64,000 nt of DNA from Paramacrobiotus metropolitanus (GCF_019649055.1 NW_026570250.1:620001-684000); one strand, 5' to 3'. Shown: positions 23,701-35,226, numbered from the stretch's first letter. Notes: generated by a model not told the origin, from the sequence alone. Numbers and translations are program-made.

Positions 23701-26440
23701 TGCAAGACACCGCTTGGTTAGATGGAAAAGCAGTACAACAATGACAGCATACAAGGGCGCGCCAAGATATCACCCATATGCATTTGCCTCCAGTGCATTA
23801 TACCTGTATTACATACGTCACGTATAAGCACGTGTGAGAATGTAAATTTTGCCAGGTGACCTTTGAGCTGCAGTTCCATGCACTTTAATATTTTCAAACG
23901 TTTTAGAGCACTTAGCGAAACTGCAGTCGGTCGATCGATGCGGGCTTGCACAAAGAACGAAGAGCCAAGTTGTTTGCATTTTGTTTTATTGCTTTATTTT
24001 AAATATCGTAGGATTGACGCTTGCAGAGTTTTGCTTCAGTATTAGCCGCATTCAACAAATGTACTGTATAGTGGATTTCAGGTTTTGTTTTTCTTGTATA
24101 CTTACAGTATACAGAAAGATACCCCTTGAGTACAGTTTTGGCCTGGTCTGTGACCTCGCTTTGTACTAAGAATTCGTAGCCCTTATTAATATCACAAAAT
24201 TATTGTCCCGTGTGAGCTGGGATTTACATTAAAATTTGAGCAAAAGGTTACAAAAAATTAGTGACCGTACTGTACCCTATAACCAATAGCACAAGTGCAC
24301 TGCGAATGCCTTTGGCGCGCCCTCTTTGGAAGTACTGTACTCGTACAAGAACAGCCTTAAACCAAATCATTGTAATTGTTCTTACCGTTGTAGTTGTCGT
24401 CGTCGTAGTGGTCGTGGTAGCCTACAAAAATACATAACGTTATACCGGTGCAAATCTTTTAACCGTAAATATATATAATTATATCAAGCGGTTTTAACAA
24501 AACTTACCCCGGCAGCGCTCGCCATTGCTGCGTTGCAATCGTCTATTGAAAAAAATGAAATTTTTATTAGTTGATACACATTACTGCTTATTTCGCAAAA
24601 GTCGGGCAGAGATCTAGATACGCATTACGCGTATGCGTCATAATCATAGTGTATATGTATACGCCACTGCATCATAAAGTTCGACGATTAATTTCGCTGT
24701 GCAAAAGGAGGACAGTTGTTAGCGTATTAAAAAGTAGTAAAGTTTTTTCAGAAATTAGGAAACATCAACCTGGAAATAGTCGTATACTCGCTGACGAACC
24801 AATTTCATTCATTTCGGGTAAATCGGTTTCGGTGCACTATGATAGTAATTATATAGTGCTTAAAATTACAGATCTGCTTACAATTTACGCATGTAGTAGC
24901 TGGGCATCGGTAGATCGTGTTTAGAATTAGGCAGTCTGTGGTGCTAAGATGCTCCCATTTCGGGATTCCGTTCGGTGCATTCTTAACCGCGAATGCTGCC
25001 GTCCCGGGAACTGCAGCGTAATCGCTGAACTGATTGTGGGTGATAGAACAGTAATCATAAGGATACAAGTCCCAGTACGCTTCGCTTGTGTTGAAAAGCC
25101 GGTATGCAGCCTAAAAAAAGCATGCAGTTTACCATGCGCTATTTAACAAACGGTCAGCGATCTTGAAAGACTTTGCAAAAGCCTTAAAAATCTTGTTTTT
25201 GCCTAAAAGCGAACGATAAAGTTATAAAAAGCTCTAACCGTTAGCTGAGAATTCAGCTTAGTTGTGTCAACCGTGATAAATGAATCGCGGTCTCCCCTCT
25301 GATGCTCGTTACGTTTTTGCGTGACAATGGCAAGGTATTTCATAATATTGTGTTTCGAGCCATCCAGACATCCATATTGACCTCTCGTAATATACATGGG
25401 CTGTTCCTTGCCGTTCGTATTAACGATGGCGTTGCTCAACCCCGGGAATGATGAACAAACAGATTGGAGAACTTGGTTTCTGCAAGAGTGGTATTGCAGC
25501 AGCCATTTAATCGTTTTAGTAATTTTCACATAAGAAGTAACAGATCGGTACATTTTATGGACGATTTACATAATATTAAACGAACCTACTTACGGAATTA
25601 CTTACCCACTGGAGTCGTAGGTGTAAGGTGTAATCCGTATTTTATACATAGAATTAAAGTTGGAGTCGGATGTAGCAATCGGTACGAATCTAATGCAGTT
25701 TTGCATATCAAGAGCAAATTGATCCATTGCATCTGTTATGTATTTCTGCTCAAGGAGAGCTGCAGAAGAGAACCATGCATTTTGTAAAAATGATTTCGTT
25801 GTGTAACGTTGAATAACGTTGGATCGACAGCACAGCTAACAGGTTTACTAGTAAGGTGACTAAGGACTCAGGTCATGCATCAGTAACAGGTAGACAGTTC
25901 ATGCAAAACATGAAATTCATTGGAAAACTTTTGATAACAAAATATCTGTGTCTGTAACGTTTTTGGTAGTTAAGACCATAAAGCTAATTAAACTTTATTA
26001 AAGGATCTGCATGAAAAGTAAGTCTGTATTGTGTACATTCTGCTCTAAATATGTCTACTGTAGTCCGTACAAGGTTTCATCAAATGAAAGTTTAAGTGAG
26101 AACTCACAGTAAGCGTTTAATTCCATGTAATAATAGATGCTACTCGGATTCGGCCATTTTGAGTACCCCGTGTCCCTGTTGAAGGTTCGAGTTTGATGCA
26201 CCGATCGGTGCGCCCTTTCTGAAAACACGAGTTAACTAAATTAATATGGGAATCTGTTACCGATCTGTCAGTTTAATTAAACACTTAAGCCTTGCTGGTG
26301 ATTTGTTCACTCGTATCTTCTTGAAATCTCTTAATCTGTGGTACTTAATTACGTCAAATTTGTGATTACTTACCGTTTGCCATTACGGAGGTTAGCGTGA
26401 AAATCGCTAGCAGTGTTGCAAATATGAATGTCCACTCCAT
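20746..26440 (-). CDS. Pseudo-astacin C: secreted mucin-fused, catalytically dead astacin-like protein
   Basis: Proposed exons, complement of 26374-26440, 26108-26218, 25606-25759, 25239-25479, 24882-25110, 24508-24542, 24386-24421, 22843-23697, 22705-22749, 22241-22343, 21695-21873, 21339-21597 and 20746-21053; all phases fit, giving 873 aa. Signal peptide MEWTFIFATLLAIF. Domain start KWPNPSSIYYY. Zinc region KYLAIVTQKRN before EHQRGDRD, again with every ligand replaced. Met-turn YDYCSITHN. The fold ends at IYRCPATTC. Then about 310 residues of Thr with a Pro every 7-9 residues, spread over three exons: a mucin domain expected to be densely O-glycosylated. The C-terminal region follows: TAPDESGAFSGPY, YSGQCQLQY, then IAVFGVGSDGTTPYVGF. 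Two donors (GTTAGA at 25238, GTTACA at 21338) are weak, so those exon ends are less sure. Confidence 0.83.
22843..23697 (-). repeat. Thr/Pro mucin-coding repeat exon
   Basis: An 855-base exon made almost entirely of ACN codons with spaced CCN, encoding units such as TPTTTTTT and TPTTTTTTT, 285 residues in frame. Thr codons vary (ACC, ACA, ACG, ACT), so it is not a simple triplet expansion and seems maintained as protein. The opposite strand reads poly-Val in the complementary frame and Arg/Gly/Ser or Gln/Pro/Leu in others; those are shadows. Confidence 0.9.
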
Positions 26441-27328
26441 GATAACGCAGTGATGTCAGTGCTTAATAACGAGGGATGAAATTCCAGTTATACTAATTTT
26501 CCCGTTTTTTTTTTCAGCGGTATTATATTTTTTTGGCAGCCAGTATGGTATTCCGGTGTTGGTAATGCAGCTATACCGTTAAGGGCATTGAAACCTCTAT
26601 ACTAATTAATGACAAAGGGACCCAACGCTGCACGCTGACGTCTATCCAGGTCTGAAACAAGAACGTGTTTTGTTCAGCCTAAAACAAGTGGGGTCTGTGA
26701 AGAAGCGCATCCGAGTCGGCTGTAACAGTTGCCAATTATATTCCAGGTTTTGCTGATTTTCTGTTTATAAATTTCATGGTTGCTTGTCGACGTTTTTTAA
26801 TTTTGAATTATCACAACTATTCGGATGCACGAAAACGTTTTACGTCATTTCATGGCCAAGTTCAGGTTCTATAACCCGTAGATCTGATGGCCGGTAAGTC
26901 TAGCTGATAGCTACTTTGTACTCGTACCATTAATTTGCATTACAACATGCATGTATGTACTGCCTAACTGGTTTGAGTTGCGGCACACTAACTTTAAAGC
27001 ATAAAGAACTCAACAGTTTCTATAAAAATACAATCTGCTCGCTTCTTTACAACAACCATGTTTCAGCTTATATGGTAGTAAAGGACATTTTTGAGTTTTC
27101 CGGTTTCCAAAGAAAATTATTTTGAGTTTTCCGGGCTATCCCTAATTTGCCTTACCAGTTACCGGTGTCACTAACCGGTAGTTTTTGGAAGAATTGCGAG
27201 TTATTAATAACTTTAAATACGGTTATGGAACACACATTTATTCCTATAAGCCTATAACTAATTTCCCCTGGTTTACAATTGCAAACGTATAAGTAATACA
27301 GTACATAACTACTACATAATTATACAGT

Positions 27329-27612
27329 TATACTGCGTCCGAGTTGATATATTTATTACAAACACAATTCGAGCAGCCACAGAATTAACTTTCAGACTCG
27401 GCACTCAGCTACATCAATCGCACAACTACATACACAAACTTTCCATGATACTATCCATAACATACAGTGCTACAGCTGACCACAGCCCAAACGCCCCACC
27501 GGCGCCCAACCGCATCTCACCAATCCGCCTTTCATCCAACTCCGCTGTCTTAACCGGAATTAGCTCCGCTAGTTTTGTTTATACTGCGTCCGAGTTGATA
27601 TATTTATTACAA
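27329..27612. repeat. 33-base direct repeat flanking a 218-base segment
   Basis: The sequence starting TATACTGCGTCCGAGTTGAT and ending TTTATTACAA occurs identically at 27329-27361 and 27580-27612. The spacer is more C-rich than its surroundings. Long direct repeats like this can result from a local duplication or bracket an insertion; neither is proven. Confidence 0.8.
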
Positions 27613-28355
27613 GTATTTTGTACTGTACGAGTATAATTATTACAGTGCATAATGCGTTTACAGAAAAAGTACATTACTTACACGCAAAATTGTTTGGGTG
27701 TTTTACTACCTCTGAGAGCAACATCTGATTTTTTTCCACAGGGATTTTTTGAAATAGGGAAATTGCCCAAAAAGTTATCAATGCGTGCTTGAGCAGACGG
27801 GAGAGCAACCAGTAAATTAAGAAGGTAGTCCGAAATACCAAAACCTAGCGTTCAAAAACCTTTGTCATTCTTGTGATAATTATATGCCGAGAAAAATTAA
27901 TGTCAACCTGTATGCTCTAAAACATTTAGACAGATACTGATACAGACACTGAACATAGCGTGCGCCGAAAATGCTATCCAGTGCCGCTTCACGGGTTACT
28001 AATTTAAACGCTTCAATTCTGGATTTCGCTGATAAAATAGGAGCCACTTCCGCATACTGTATAAATATTATACTAACGGTAATCATTTCGTGAACAGCCG
28101 TTTAAGCGAGCGTAGTAAACTGAAAGCGTTTTCATACGTTTCTGGATAAAACGATCGCGTTAACCAGTTTCAATAACTACGGGTATATGGCTTTTTTGAC
28201 GGCCGATACCATAACATTACTATAGTACTAAACTAGTATTTAGTAATATTATGCCAATGCACATGTTTTACTGCATGCTTTTAAAGCTTCAGTTATACTT
28301 CGAGTAGTGATAAATCTCGCAAGCCATATGCATCATACTGTTTTTCGTACTGAGC

Positions 28356-28361
28356 TTTATT
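28356..28361 (-). terminator. Candidate poly(A) signal of pseudo-astacin D
   Basis: AATAAA on the minus strand about 95 bases after the D stop codon. Confidence 0.5.
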
Positions 28362-28455
28362 AGAGATTACCACAAATAATAATTATCAGTTCACTTGACT
28401 GTTAACAACAGAGTAACTATAGTAGAAAAACACCTCGTATTTTTAATGCAGTTTT

Positions 28456-31184
28456 TTAACATCCTTGGAGAACGGTCCTCAGAAGCTTTGGCTCCGCAAC
28501 CCACTGAAAAATTTAGCGAATACCAATAGTTATCGTAGTCAATTTAACGCATAAAAGTAACAAAACTATGCTAGCGTTTTAAACATGCTTACCCTTTCTC
28601 CAGGATTAGGAGCGGGCAAAACCACCGGATCAGATAAACTCAATGTTTCAACTGCGGTAACCAACATGTTCACATAACCAAAGTACGGTGTGACACCGTC
28701 TGCACCCACGCCGAATATACCAAAGCGTACGTTTTGCTGTGGATCTTTCTCATCCTGCATAATCTGGATCGCGGTTATCTTCACAATGCTGCTCTGTCCG
28801 GCCAAAAAGTTTGTTGTTTGGGAGTATAACGTTGTAAAGGTGGCGTCCATCAAGCCGATTTCAGTATCGCCCGCTAAATAAGTCCATAATCAACCAAGAA
28901 ATATTAATTGGCAGACAATTAAAATATCTTGAAATGCTTATTTTATTTTCCACTTGTGCATGCCTGCTTATAAAGTATCGCCCGATTTCACTGATGATAG
29001 TCCCGATAATGTATATATACAAAAGTACATGCTATGCCAACACCAACACACAACTCCTTTTCGCTCCCACTGCCGCGGATTACCGTGCTCCAAACATTGA
29101 CAATTTTTAAGCCACCCACATGAATGAAAAACAACTCTCGCCAAAAATTTTTCATACTTACGAAGCACAACGTATTGGTACAAAGTCAGAGGAACACCCT
29201 GAAACTGTTGTGACGAAGCACTGGTGGCTTTGCTCAACGGAACGGCCGACCCCGAAGTCGTAGCGGCCGTTGGACAGTCCACGGCCAACGCGCCAGAAGA
29301 GAATGCTCCATTTGACGGGCATGTCAGCTGTTTTCCTGTTTGCTGGGGAATAAAGCGTTTTACATTAGTTTGTTAACAACTGCATCCGGTCCCTACGGAG
29401 CAATTAAAACTCGCCCAACTGCGCACATGCAGGCGCTTATTTGCGTACCCGATTAACCACGTTTATCATATACGAATTGCCGCCCGTAGCCGGGTTATAT
29501 GTCATGTAAGCCAGGTCAACGATGGGCGGCGTAAATGTTGGACCACCAGGAAAATGGAAGTATGTCGATGTCGCTTGTGGAGAAATTTGTTGACCATTGC
29601 TGTCCACATTCCGCAGTAAATTCCCGGTCAGATAGTCATACGTGTATTCCAGTACACACCCGCCTGCAGGAAGAAAATACAGCGGTTTCAACAATAACTA
29701 TTCAGGTTCGGATGTGGCAGGCGATTTTAATAAGACTGAACCTTTAAAGAGTAAGAAAGTTTGGTAAAACTGGTATGGACCGATCAGGTAAGTGGACTCA
29801 TCCGGCGAACCGGTACACATTGTGGTGGGATCGCAGGTGGACGCCAGCTGCAGCTGCTGTGCAGCACAATCCACTAAACAAAAATTGCACTTCGTTTCAA
29901 GGTTTTCTGAACAACAGCTGGAACGATAAAATTAATACGAAATGCTTATAAGTATTATCCCACGGGAACGTACAAGCGGGACACGAAGCAACAGGGCATC
30001 CATACATCCGGGAAAGAATTTGACAATCGGTGTTGCTCAACTGATTAAGTTTGGGTACGTTGTAAGGACCGGGAATAACGCTAAACGCCACTGATCCGGG
30101 AAGAGCGAAGTCCGTCGGCTGATTGTGCGTAATAGAACAAAAATCATACGGATAGAGTGCCCAGTAGGCTTCGTTTGTGCCATACTTCCGGTAGGCATTC
30201 TGAAACCGAGTTGCTTCATACAAAGCGAACAGTAAAATAATCCCTATAATATTCCGCAGCTGTAAAAAATGTTACCGGAACGCCCAGGTTTGTAGTCGAA
30301 ACCGTTATGTACTGATCCCTGTCGCCACGCTGGTGCTCATTTCGCTTCCCGAGAACAATTGTGAAGTAGCGCATTAAGGTGTGTTTGACCCCGTCCAAGC
30401 ATCCATACGAACCCCGAGTGACAACCATCCGCTGCTCATTTATGCCCTTATTGATGACCACGTTGTTCTGACCCGGATACGAATAACAGAATGTTTGGAG
30501 CACTCTAGAAAACGTACCGTTGCTTGACCATAAAAGCAGTTAGGGCGTTTGATTAAAAAGCACCGGCGTTTGATTAGGGCGTTTGATTAAAGAGCACGCA
30601 TACCCATTTTCGTCGTAAGGTGACACGTGAATTTTGTATAGAGTATCCGAGCATTGAATTTCCTTAAATTGCACGCAACCGTTTAGATTGTTTGATACTT
30701 CAGTAGCCGCATCCCGTATATACTGTGCTTCCGTTGCAGCTATCAAAAATAGTAACTGTTTATTGATTAACCTACGGATAGCCAGTTTAATAGCTTGCTG
30801 TGCCGCATAATTTGTCAGTTTATGTTAAACGCGCCTTTCAATAAAAATTGCGCTGATACTTCAGCTATACAAGTTCTGACTAAACCTCCGAAACAGATAC
30901 CTAATTTGTGGCGTGGCATGTCTTACTGTAATAACTGTCGATGCAGAAACGGATGTTGGTTTCGTCGGGCCATATGGAAAAGTTGGTGTCCAGATTAGCA
31001 GTTCGTGTTTGCACATGACCTAGCGAACAACAGCAGTATATCTATTCTTTCTGGATGAACACCAAAATTTGCTTTCGAAAATCTCCGCTGTCCTCTTACT
31101 TGAACCGTGAGCCTTCTTCTGGATGTGGAGTGCAAGAAGTGTCAAAAAATTCAAAATCCCTCGTCTAAACAAGCCGATCGTCAT
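28456..31184 (-). CDS. Pseudo-astacin D: secreted, catalytically dead astacin-like protein with C-terminal extension
   Basis: Proposed exons, complement of 31100-31184, 30927-31019, 30604-30739, 30276-30504, 29974-30199, 29742-29873, 29449-29663, 29162-29342, 28593-28873 and 28456-28503; phases fit, giving 541 aa. Signal peptide MTIGLFRRGILNFL. Domain start SIWPDETNIRFCID. Zinc region RYFTIVLGKRN before EHQRGDRD, all zinc ligands lost. Met-turn YDFCSITHN. The fold ends at MYGCPVASC. The C-terminal region follows with almost no linker: CTGSPDESTYLIGPY, FKGGCVLEY, IFGVGADGVTPYFGY. It is therefore the closest to C but without the mucin. The last exon is chosen because LLRTVLQGC matches the C end VTRTLISGF; without it the frame would stop at 28566-28568. 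Confidence 0.83.
30543..30590. repeat. Three copies of GGCGTTTGATTA beside an exon of pseudo-astacin D
   Basis: Copies at 30543-30555, 30565-30576 and 30577-30590, just downstream of the exon 3 donor in the intron. A small, imperfect tandem repeat of unknown role. Confidence 0.7.
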
Positions 31185-32262
31185 TTTACCCTGACCAGAT
31201 GCACTTACCGCGCACGTTTACAGGGTGCATGGCATATATGTAAAGCATTGCCGATAAGAATTTTAATGCAGTGTACTTGGTAAAAATTCCGAGACATCAA
31301 TTTTGCACAATCAGTTATAAAATTTTACTCATTATCGGTACAACAAGGAGGCTTGTACGCTGTTCAGCATTTTGGAAAATGTGAGGTACGTAACGTTGAT
31401 TTATTTCATTGTCAGCAGGATGGTTATTCGCTGGACTGATTATTATTCGATGAGTTGGAGACATCGAGAACCTGAATTTTGCTGAAAATGTTGTTATATT
31501 TTTGGCCAGACCCATACTTCTATAAAAGTGGCTGGTCTGAGTAGCAGTTTTGTCGACGGTCGGTCAGTTTTCACTTCTTTTTTAAACAATCGAATCAAAA
31601 TCCTCGGGTGAAAGTTTAAAATATCGCAAAATTGCATTGATTGCATCCCAAAATTGTGCATTTATTTACAGAATGCAGCATTCATTCATTTATTTATGCG
31701 ACGATACAGTGTTCGTTTTTAAGTAGAACGACGCATGCAACTACAAAAATGTAATAGATTGGTATGCAATGATTTTTGGTTAATGGAGAAAAACTTTAAA
31801 GTGTACTATTTCATGAGCATAGTAATATTACATAGAAAAGACAAAGTGTTACAAGAAACAAGAACGTGCACTGTATAGATAAGGGAAAACTTAGATGTAC
31901 ATAAAAGGAATGTATAGTACTAATTCAGAGGAGACTCTTGTATCTAGTTAACAGTAGCAGCGAATGTGTTGCATATATAGTATCACTGATATCTGATGAA
32001 AAAATTAACTATTGAAGCGCCGATGGTCTTTAAGATAACTGCAATAATATTAACTACAGAAACCCACATGTCATCAGCAACAACGTTTTTTAGTTTGCAA
32101 GTCCGAAAAGGTTCTGTAGCGTCTACACTAAAACCCTACTTGACACCGTTTACCATTGCAAAATTTAATTTGCTAGAATTGTGCAGTTGACTGCGTTATT
32201 TTGATTGTGCATTATATTGTGTACTGAATTGTGCATTTCAGTTCACTGTTCTTTTGCTAAAA
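31185..32262. other. Divergent intergenic space between pseudo-astacin D and the LRR gene
   Basis: Both genes start outwards from here. A TATA box candidate for the LRR gene lies inside. No other gene seen. Confidence 0.6.
31521..31528 (+). promoter_or_regulatory. Candidate TATA box (plus strand)
   Basis: TATAAAAG followed about 20-30 bases later by GAGTAGCAGTTTTG. It is some 740 bases before the LRR start codon, so a long or spliced 5' UTR would be needed. Confidence 0.4.
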
Positions 32263-34486
32263 ATGCAGATAATTGTGTTGTTTGCCGCTTTGATAGTTTG
32301 CGTTTTATCTTTGGGTTATGTTATTGGTGAATGTCCATCCGCTTGCTCTTGCGACACAGATAGCAGAGGAAGGAAACGGGTTCGCTGCGACAAAGGTGGC
32401 CTGACAATTGGTCCAGCGTTTGACCCGCAAAAACTAGATAAGGACACTTTGATCCTGTCTATCAGTGCTCCAAAGGGTGCAACAAATCCCATCACATTAT
32501 TGAATGCCGACCATTTTAAGGATTTAAACTTGGAGGAAATACATATTCGAAATACTGATCTGCAGCGTATTGGTGATCGTACATTTTTCTATCTGTCGCA
32601 TTCGCTAAAAGTTCTGGATCTAACCGGCAACAAGCTGATGTTCATACATGAGAACAATTTCAGAAATTTATCACAGCTGACGCACTTGCATCTTGATTAC
32701 AACCAACTAACGGATGTACATTCTGCCACTTTTAATTATCAGAAAATTTTGCAAGTTTTAACGTTATCTAATAATCAAATCGCCAATATTGGAACCCGAT
32801 TATTATTGGACCAGCAGAATTTGGAGGTAAACACCAGGTTAACCGAAACTTCGTTTTATAATTTCTTGCCCTTTCATGTAGCCTGCAGGTGTTTGTGATT
32901 ATTCAAGTATACCAAATAAATATGAACAGTATGTACTCTGTAGTTCAACTGCAGTATTTTTTGTAGTCGTGAAAAAACGCATTACAATGTATCATGACAA
33001 ATTTTGTAGCAGTAGTGTCTGGTTATTACTGTGATAATTATACGGAAATAAATACAGTGTTATTTTTTTTACAATGTAATGAAAATTTATTATTTACGTA
33101 TGAAGAGTTGCCTCTTTTTCCATAGTTAACTGCGTGACTGAATATTGAAAATTCAAAAAAGGACTACTTGAACAGATTGTTTTTGTAGGTAATTGATTTG
33201 AGCGGCAACCCCATCCACGACATCATTCCCGGCAGTCAACAAGGCGCCATTCCGGAGTTGATGTTCCCGGATGCTCCGAGACTTCGCCGAGCCAGTTTAG
33301 CGCAGACCGGCATCAATAGCCTGCCCTACCACGGAATCGCGCGCGCCTGTAAACGACTGGAAGAATTGGACGTTTCACGCAACAGTTTCACAACCATTAG
33401 TCCCGGTCAGTTCAACCTCATAACAAGTTTGCGCCGGCTGATCCTAGCCGGAAATCCCCTGACGAGTATCCAACCCGGTGCCCTAGCAAATCTGCGATTG
33501 GACTTTCTTGACCTATCGGCCACTCGTCTACCGCTTCAAGCCAGTTTCTTTGAACGGGCCATGATTAAGAGCTTGAGCATCGCCTCCAACAATCTGCAGA
33601 CCATTGATGGGGCGGCATTCATTCCTATTGCCACTGATCTTACCTCGGTGGATGTCGGCGGAAATCCGTTGACATTGAAGGAAAAAATGTTCGAATTCTT
33701 GCCCAATCTTAAAGGTATTTCCCTGCCCAATATGCGACTGGCTCGACTTCCAAAGAACTTCCTGGCGTATAAGCATCAAATCAGGTCTCTCAACGTTTCC
33801 AACAATATGTTTCAAGAACTGGATGAAGAAATTTTAAACGCGTTACCGGATTTGGAGGTAATTAAGAGGCCTCTTCTTGGAGTTTTGCACATAAGCAGAA
33901 TACTATAGGAAATCCTTACTGCAAATGCAAATGCAAATTAATATAGCCTTAATGCAAAATTAATTCAAAATCTTATGCAACACGACAGAACTAAAGTAAG
34001 TATTGTTTATTTGTAAAGTTAGTTTATTACTGTAAAGTAAGTATTGTTTATTTTACAATTTTTGAAATGTAGTTGCTATTTATTGGTACGTGTTAACGTA
34101 TTGGCGTGCAACATCATCATCAGATTTAATTTTTTTGTATTTTTTAGGTCCTGGATATATCACAAAACGAAATCAAAACTCTACCAATACAGCTTGCCAG
34201 ACCGGGATTAAGGGAACTCTATGCAAACAATAATCAGCTTAAGAAAGTTTCTGATTACTTTGTTGATGTCTTCCGAGCTACTTCGTCAAAAATGAAAGTA
34301 TTTCGCGTTTTCGATAACCCCCTGGAATGTGATTGGAGTGTCGGTGGACTGGCTAACTGGGTGGGAACTTCCTCAGGGAGAATGGCCGTGTGCGGTCCGG
34401 ATGCCGGTTACCGATGTCCAGTTTGTTTTGGCCCAGTGAATGTTAAAGGTAGAACGATCGACGATATCAGAGTAACGGTTTCCTGA
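32263..34486 (+). CDS. Secreted leucine-rich-repeat protein
   Basis: Three exons, 32263-32826, 33189-33857 and 34148-34486, all phase 0, giving 523 aa. The start MQIIVLFAAL opens a signal peptide. An LRR N-cap follows (CPSACSCD). About a dozen LRRs of the LxxLxLxxNxL type run to residue ~460, for example LKVLDLTGNKL, LTHLHLDYNQL and LEELDVSRNSF. An LRR C-cap closes it (NPLECDW to CGPDAGYRCP). No membrane helix or cytoplasmic domain follows the cap, so the protein is probably secreted or matrix-bound. The fold is used for protein binding; the partner is unknown. Introns fall between repeats in the same phase, as expected when repeats are gained or lost. It resembles chaoptin/slit-type arrays only in general; no orthologue is claimed. 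Confidence 0.9.
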
Positions 34487-34523
34487 GCTTGTTTGTTTTC
34501 TGCTTGTTTAACTATCGAACTGG

Positions 34524-34529
34524 AATAAA
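34524..34529 (+). terminator. Candidate poly(A) signal of the LRR gene
   Basis: AATAAA 38 bases after the stop codon. A second AATAAA occurs near 34698. Confidence 0.55.
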
Positions 34530-35226
34530 ATTTAGAGACGCTCACTGCTCACATTTCTGGCGTTATTATTTAGTAACAGTGGTAAGCTGTACAAAGATAC
34601 CTTGTGGTAGTTTGGCAAGACTTCAAAATAAACAGCTCTGTATGACACTACATTTTACAATCAGTTACTGAAACTGCTTAAAAAAATTTAGCACTGAATA
34701 AATGGCATCAGACATCAGCTTAATGAATAAACTAATAAGTACTGCAGTAATTATTGTATTGTTGTATTATCTGGCTCTTACTTATGGTTAGCTACGATAT
34801 TGGCAATTTAGCATCACTATTAACCATTATAAGTATTATTAACGTCCTATCTGTTGCGTACTGGGGTAACGCCGTATCAATGTGCCGCTAACCATCGTCA
34901 ATACCTGTAGTTTCATCGCAGCCAAAAGCACGCGGAAATAAAACAGTAAAATTAATTACTTTTGTCTAAATTAGTTGCAAACAAAACGGGATATACATGT
35001 ACTTGGCAGTATAAAACTAGCAAATGTTAGGTTTTTATTTAATAGATGTTACAAGTATCCAACAATATTCTGCAAACAGCAGGCATACATGCTTTAGAGT
35101 GTAAACTAAACCAAAAACCTAAACGTCTAGCGTCGGCACCATAAAATAAAAAAAAACTTAACAAAACGACTTTAACAGCACAATTGGAGGTTCAACATCT
35201 GAATTCATGATGTAATCAATTTAAAA
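34530..35226. other. Convergent intergenic space between the LRR gene and vitellogenin
   Basis: AT-rich; holds the 3' flanks of both genes and no supported gene. Confidence 0.6.
35034..35039 (-). terminator. Candidate poly(A) signal of vitellogenin
   Basis: AATAAA on the minus strand about 190 bases after the vitellogenin stop codon. Confidence 0.45.

Larger units (their letters stand above)
26441..28455. other. Intergenic between pseudo-astacins C and D
   Basis: About 2 kb, holding the C promoter and the D 3' flank, and a 33-base direct repeat (see separate entry). The minus open frame 27880-28086 and the plus frame 27445-27636 have no supporting signal. Confidence 0.6.

Noticed and set aside
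22634-23827. Long plus-strand frame of poly-Val and other frames of Arg/Gly/Ser or Gln/Pro/Leu over the repeat
   Set aside because: They are the complement and offset readings of the Thr/Pro mucin exon on the minus strand, which has good splice signals and coding neighbours on both sides.
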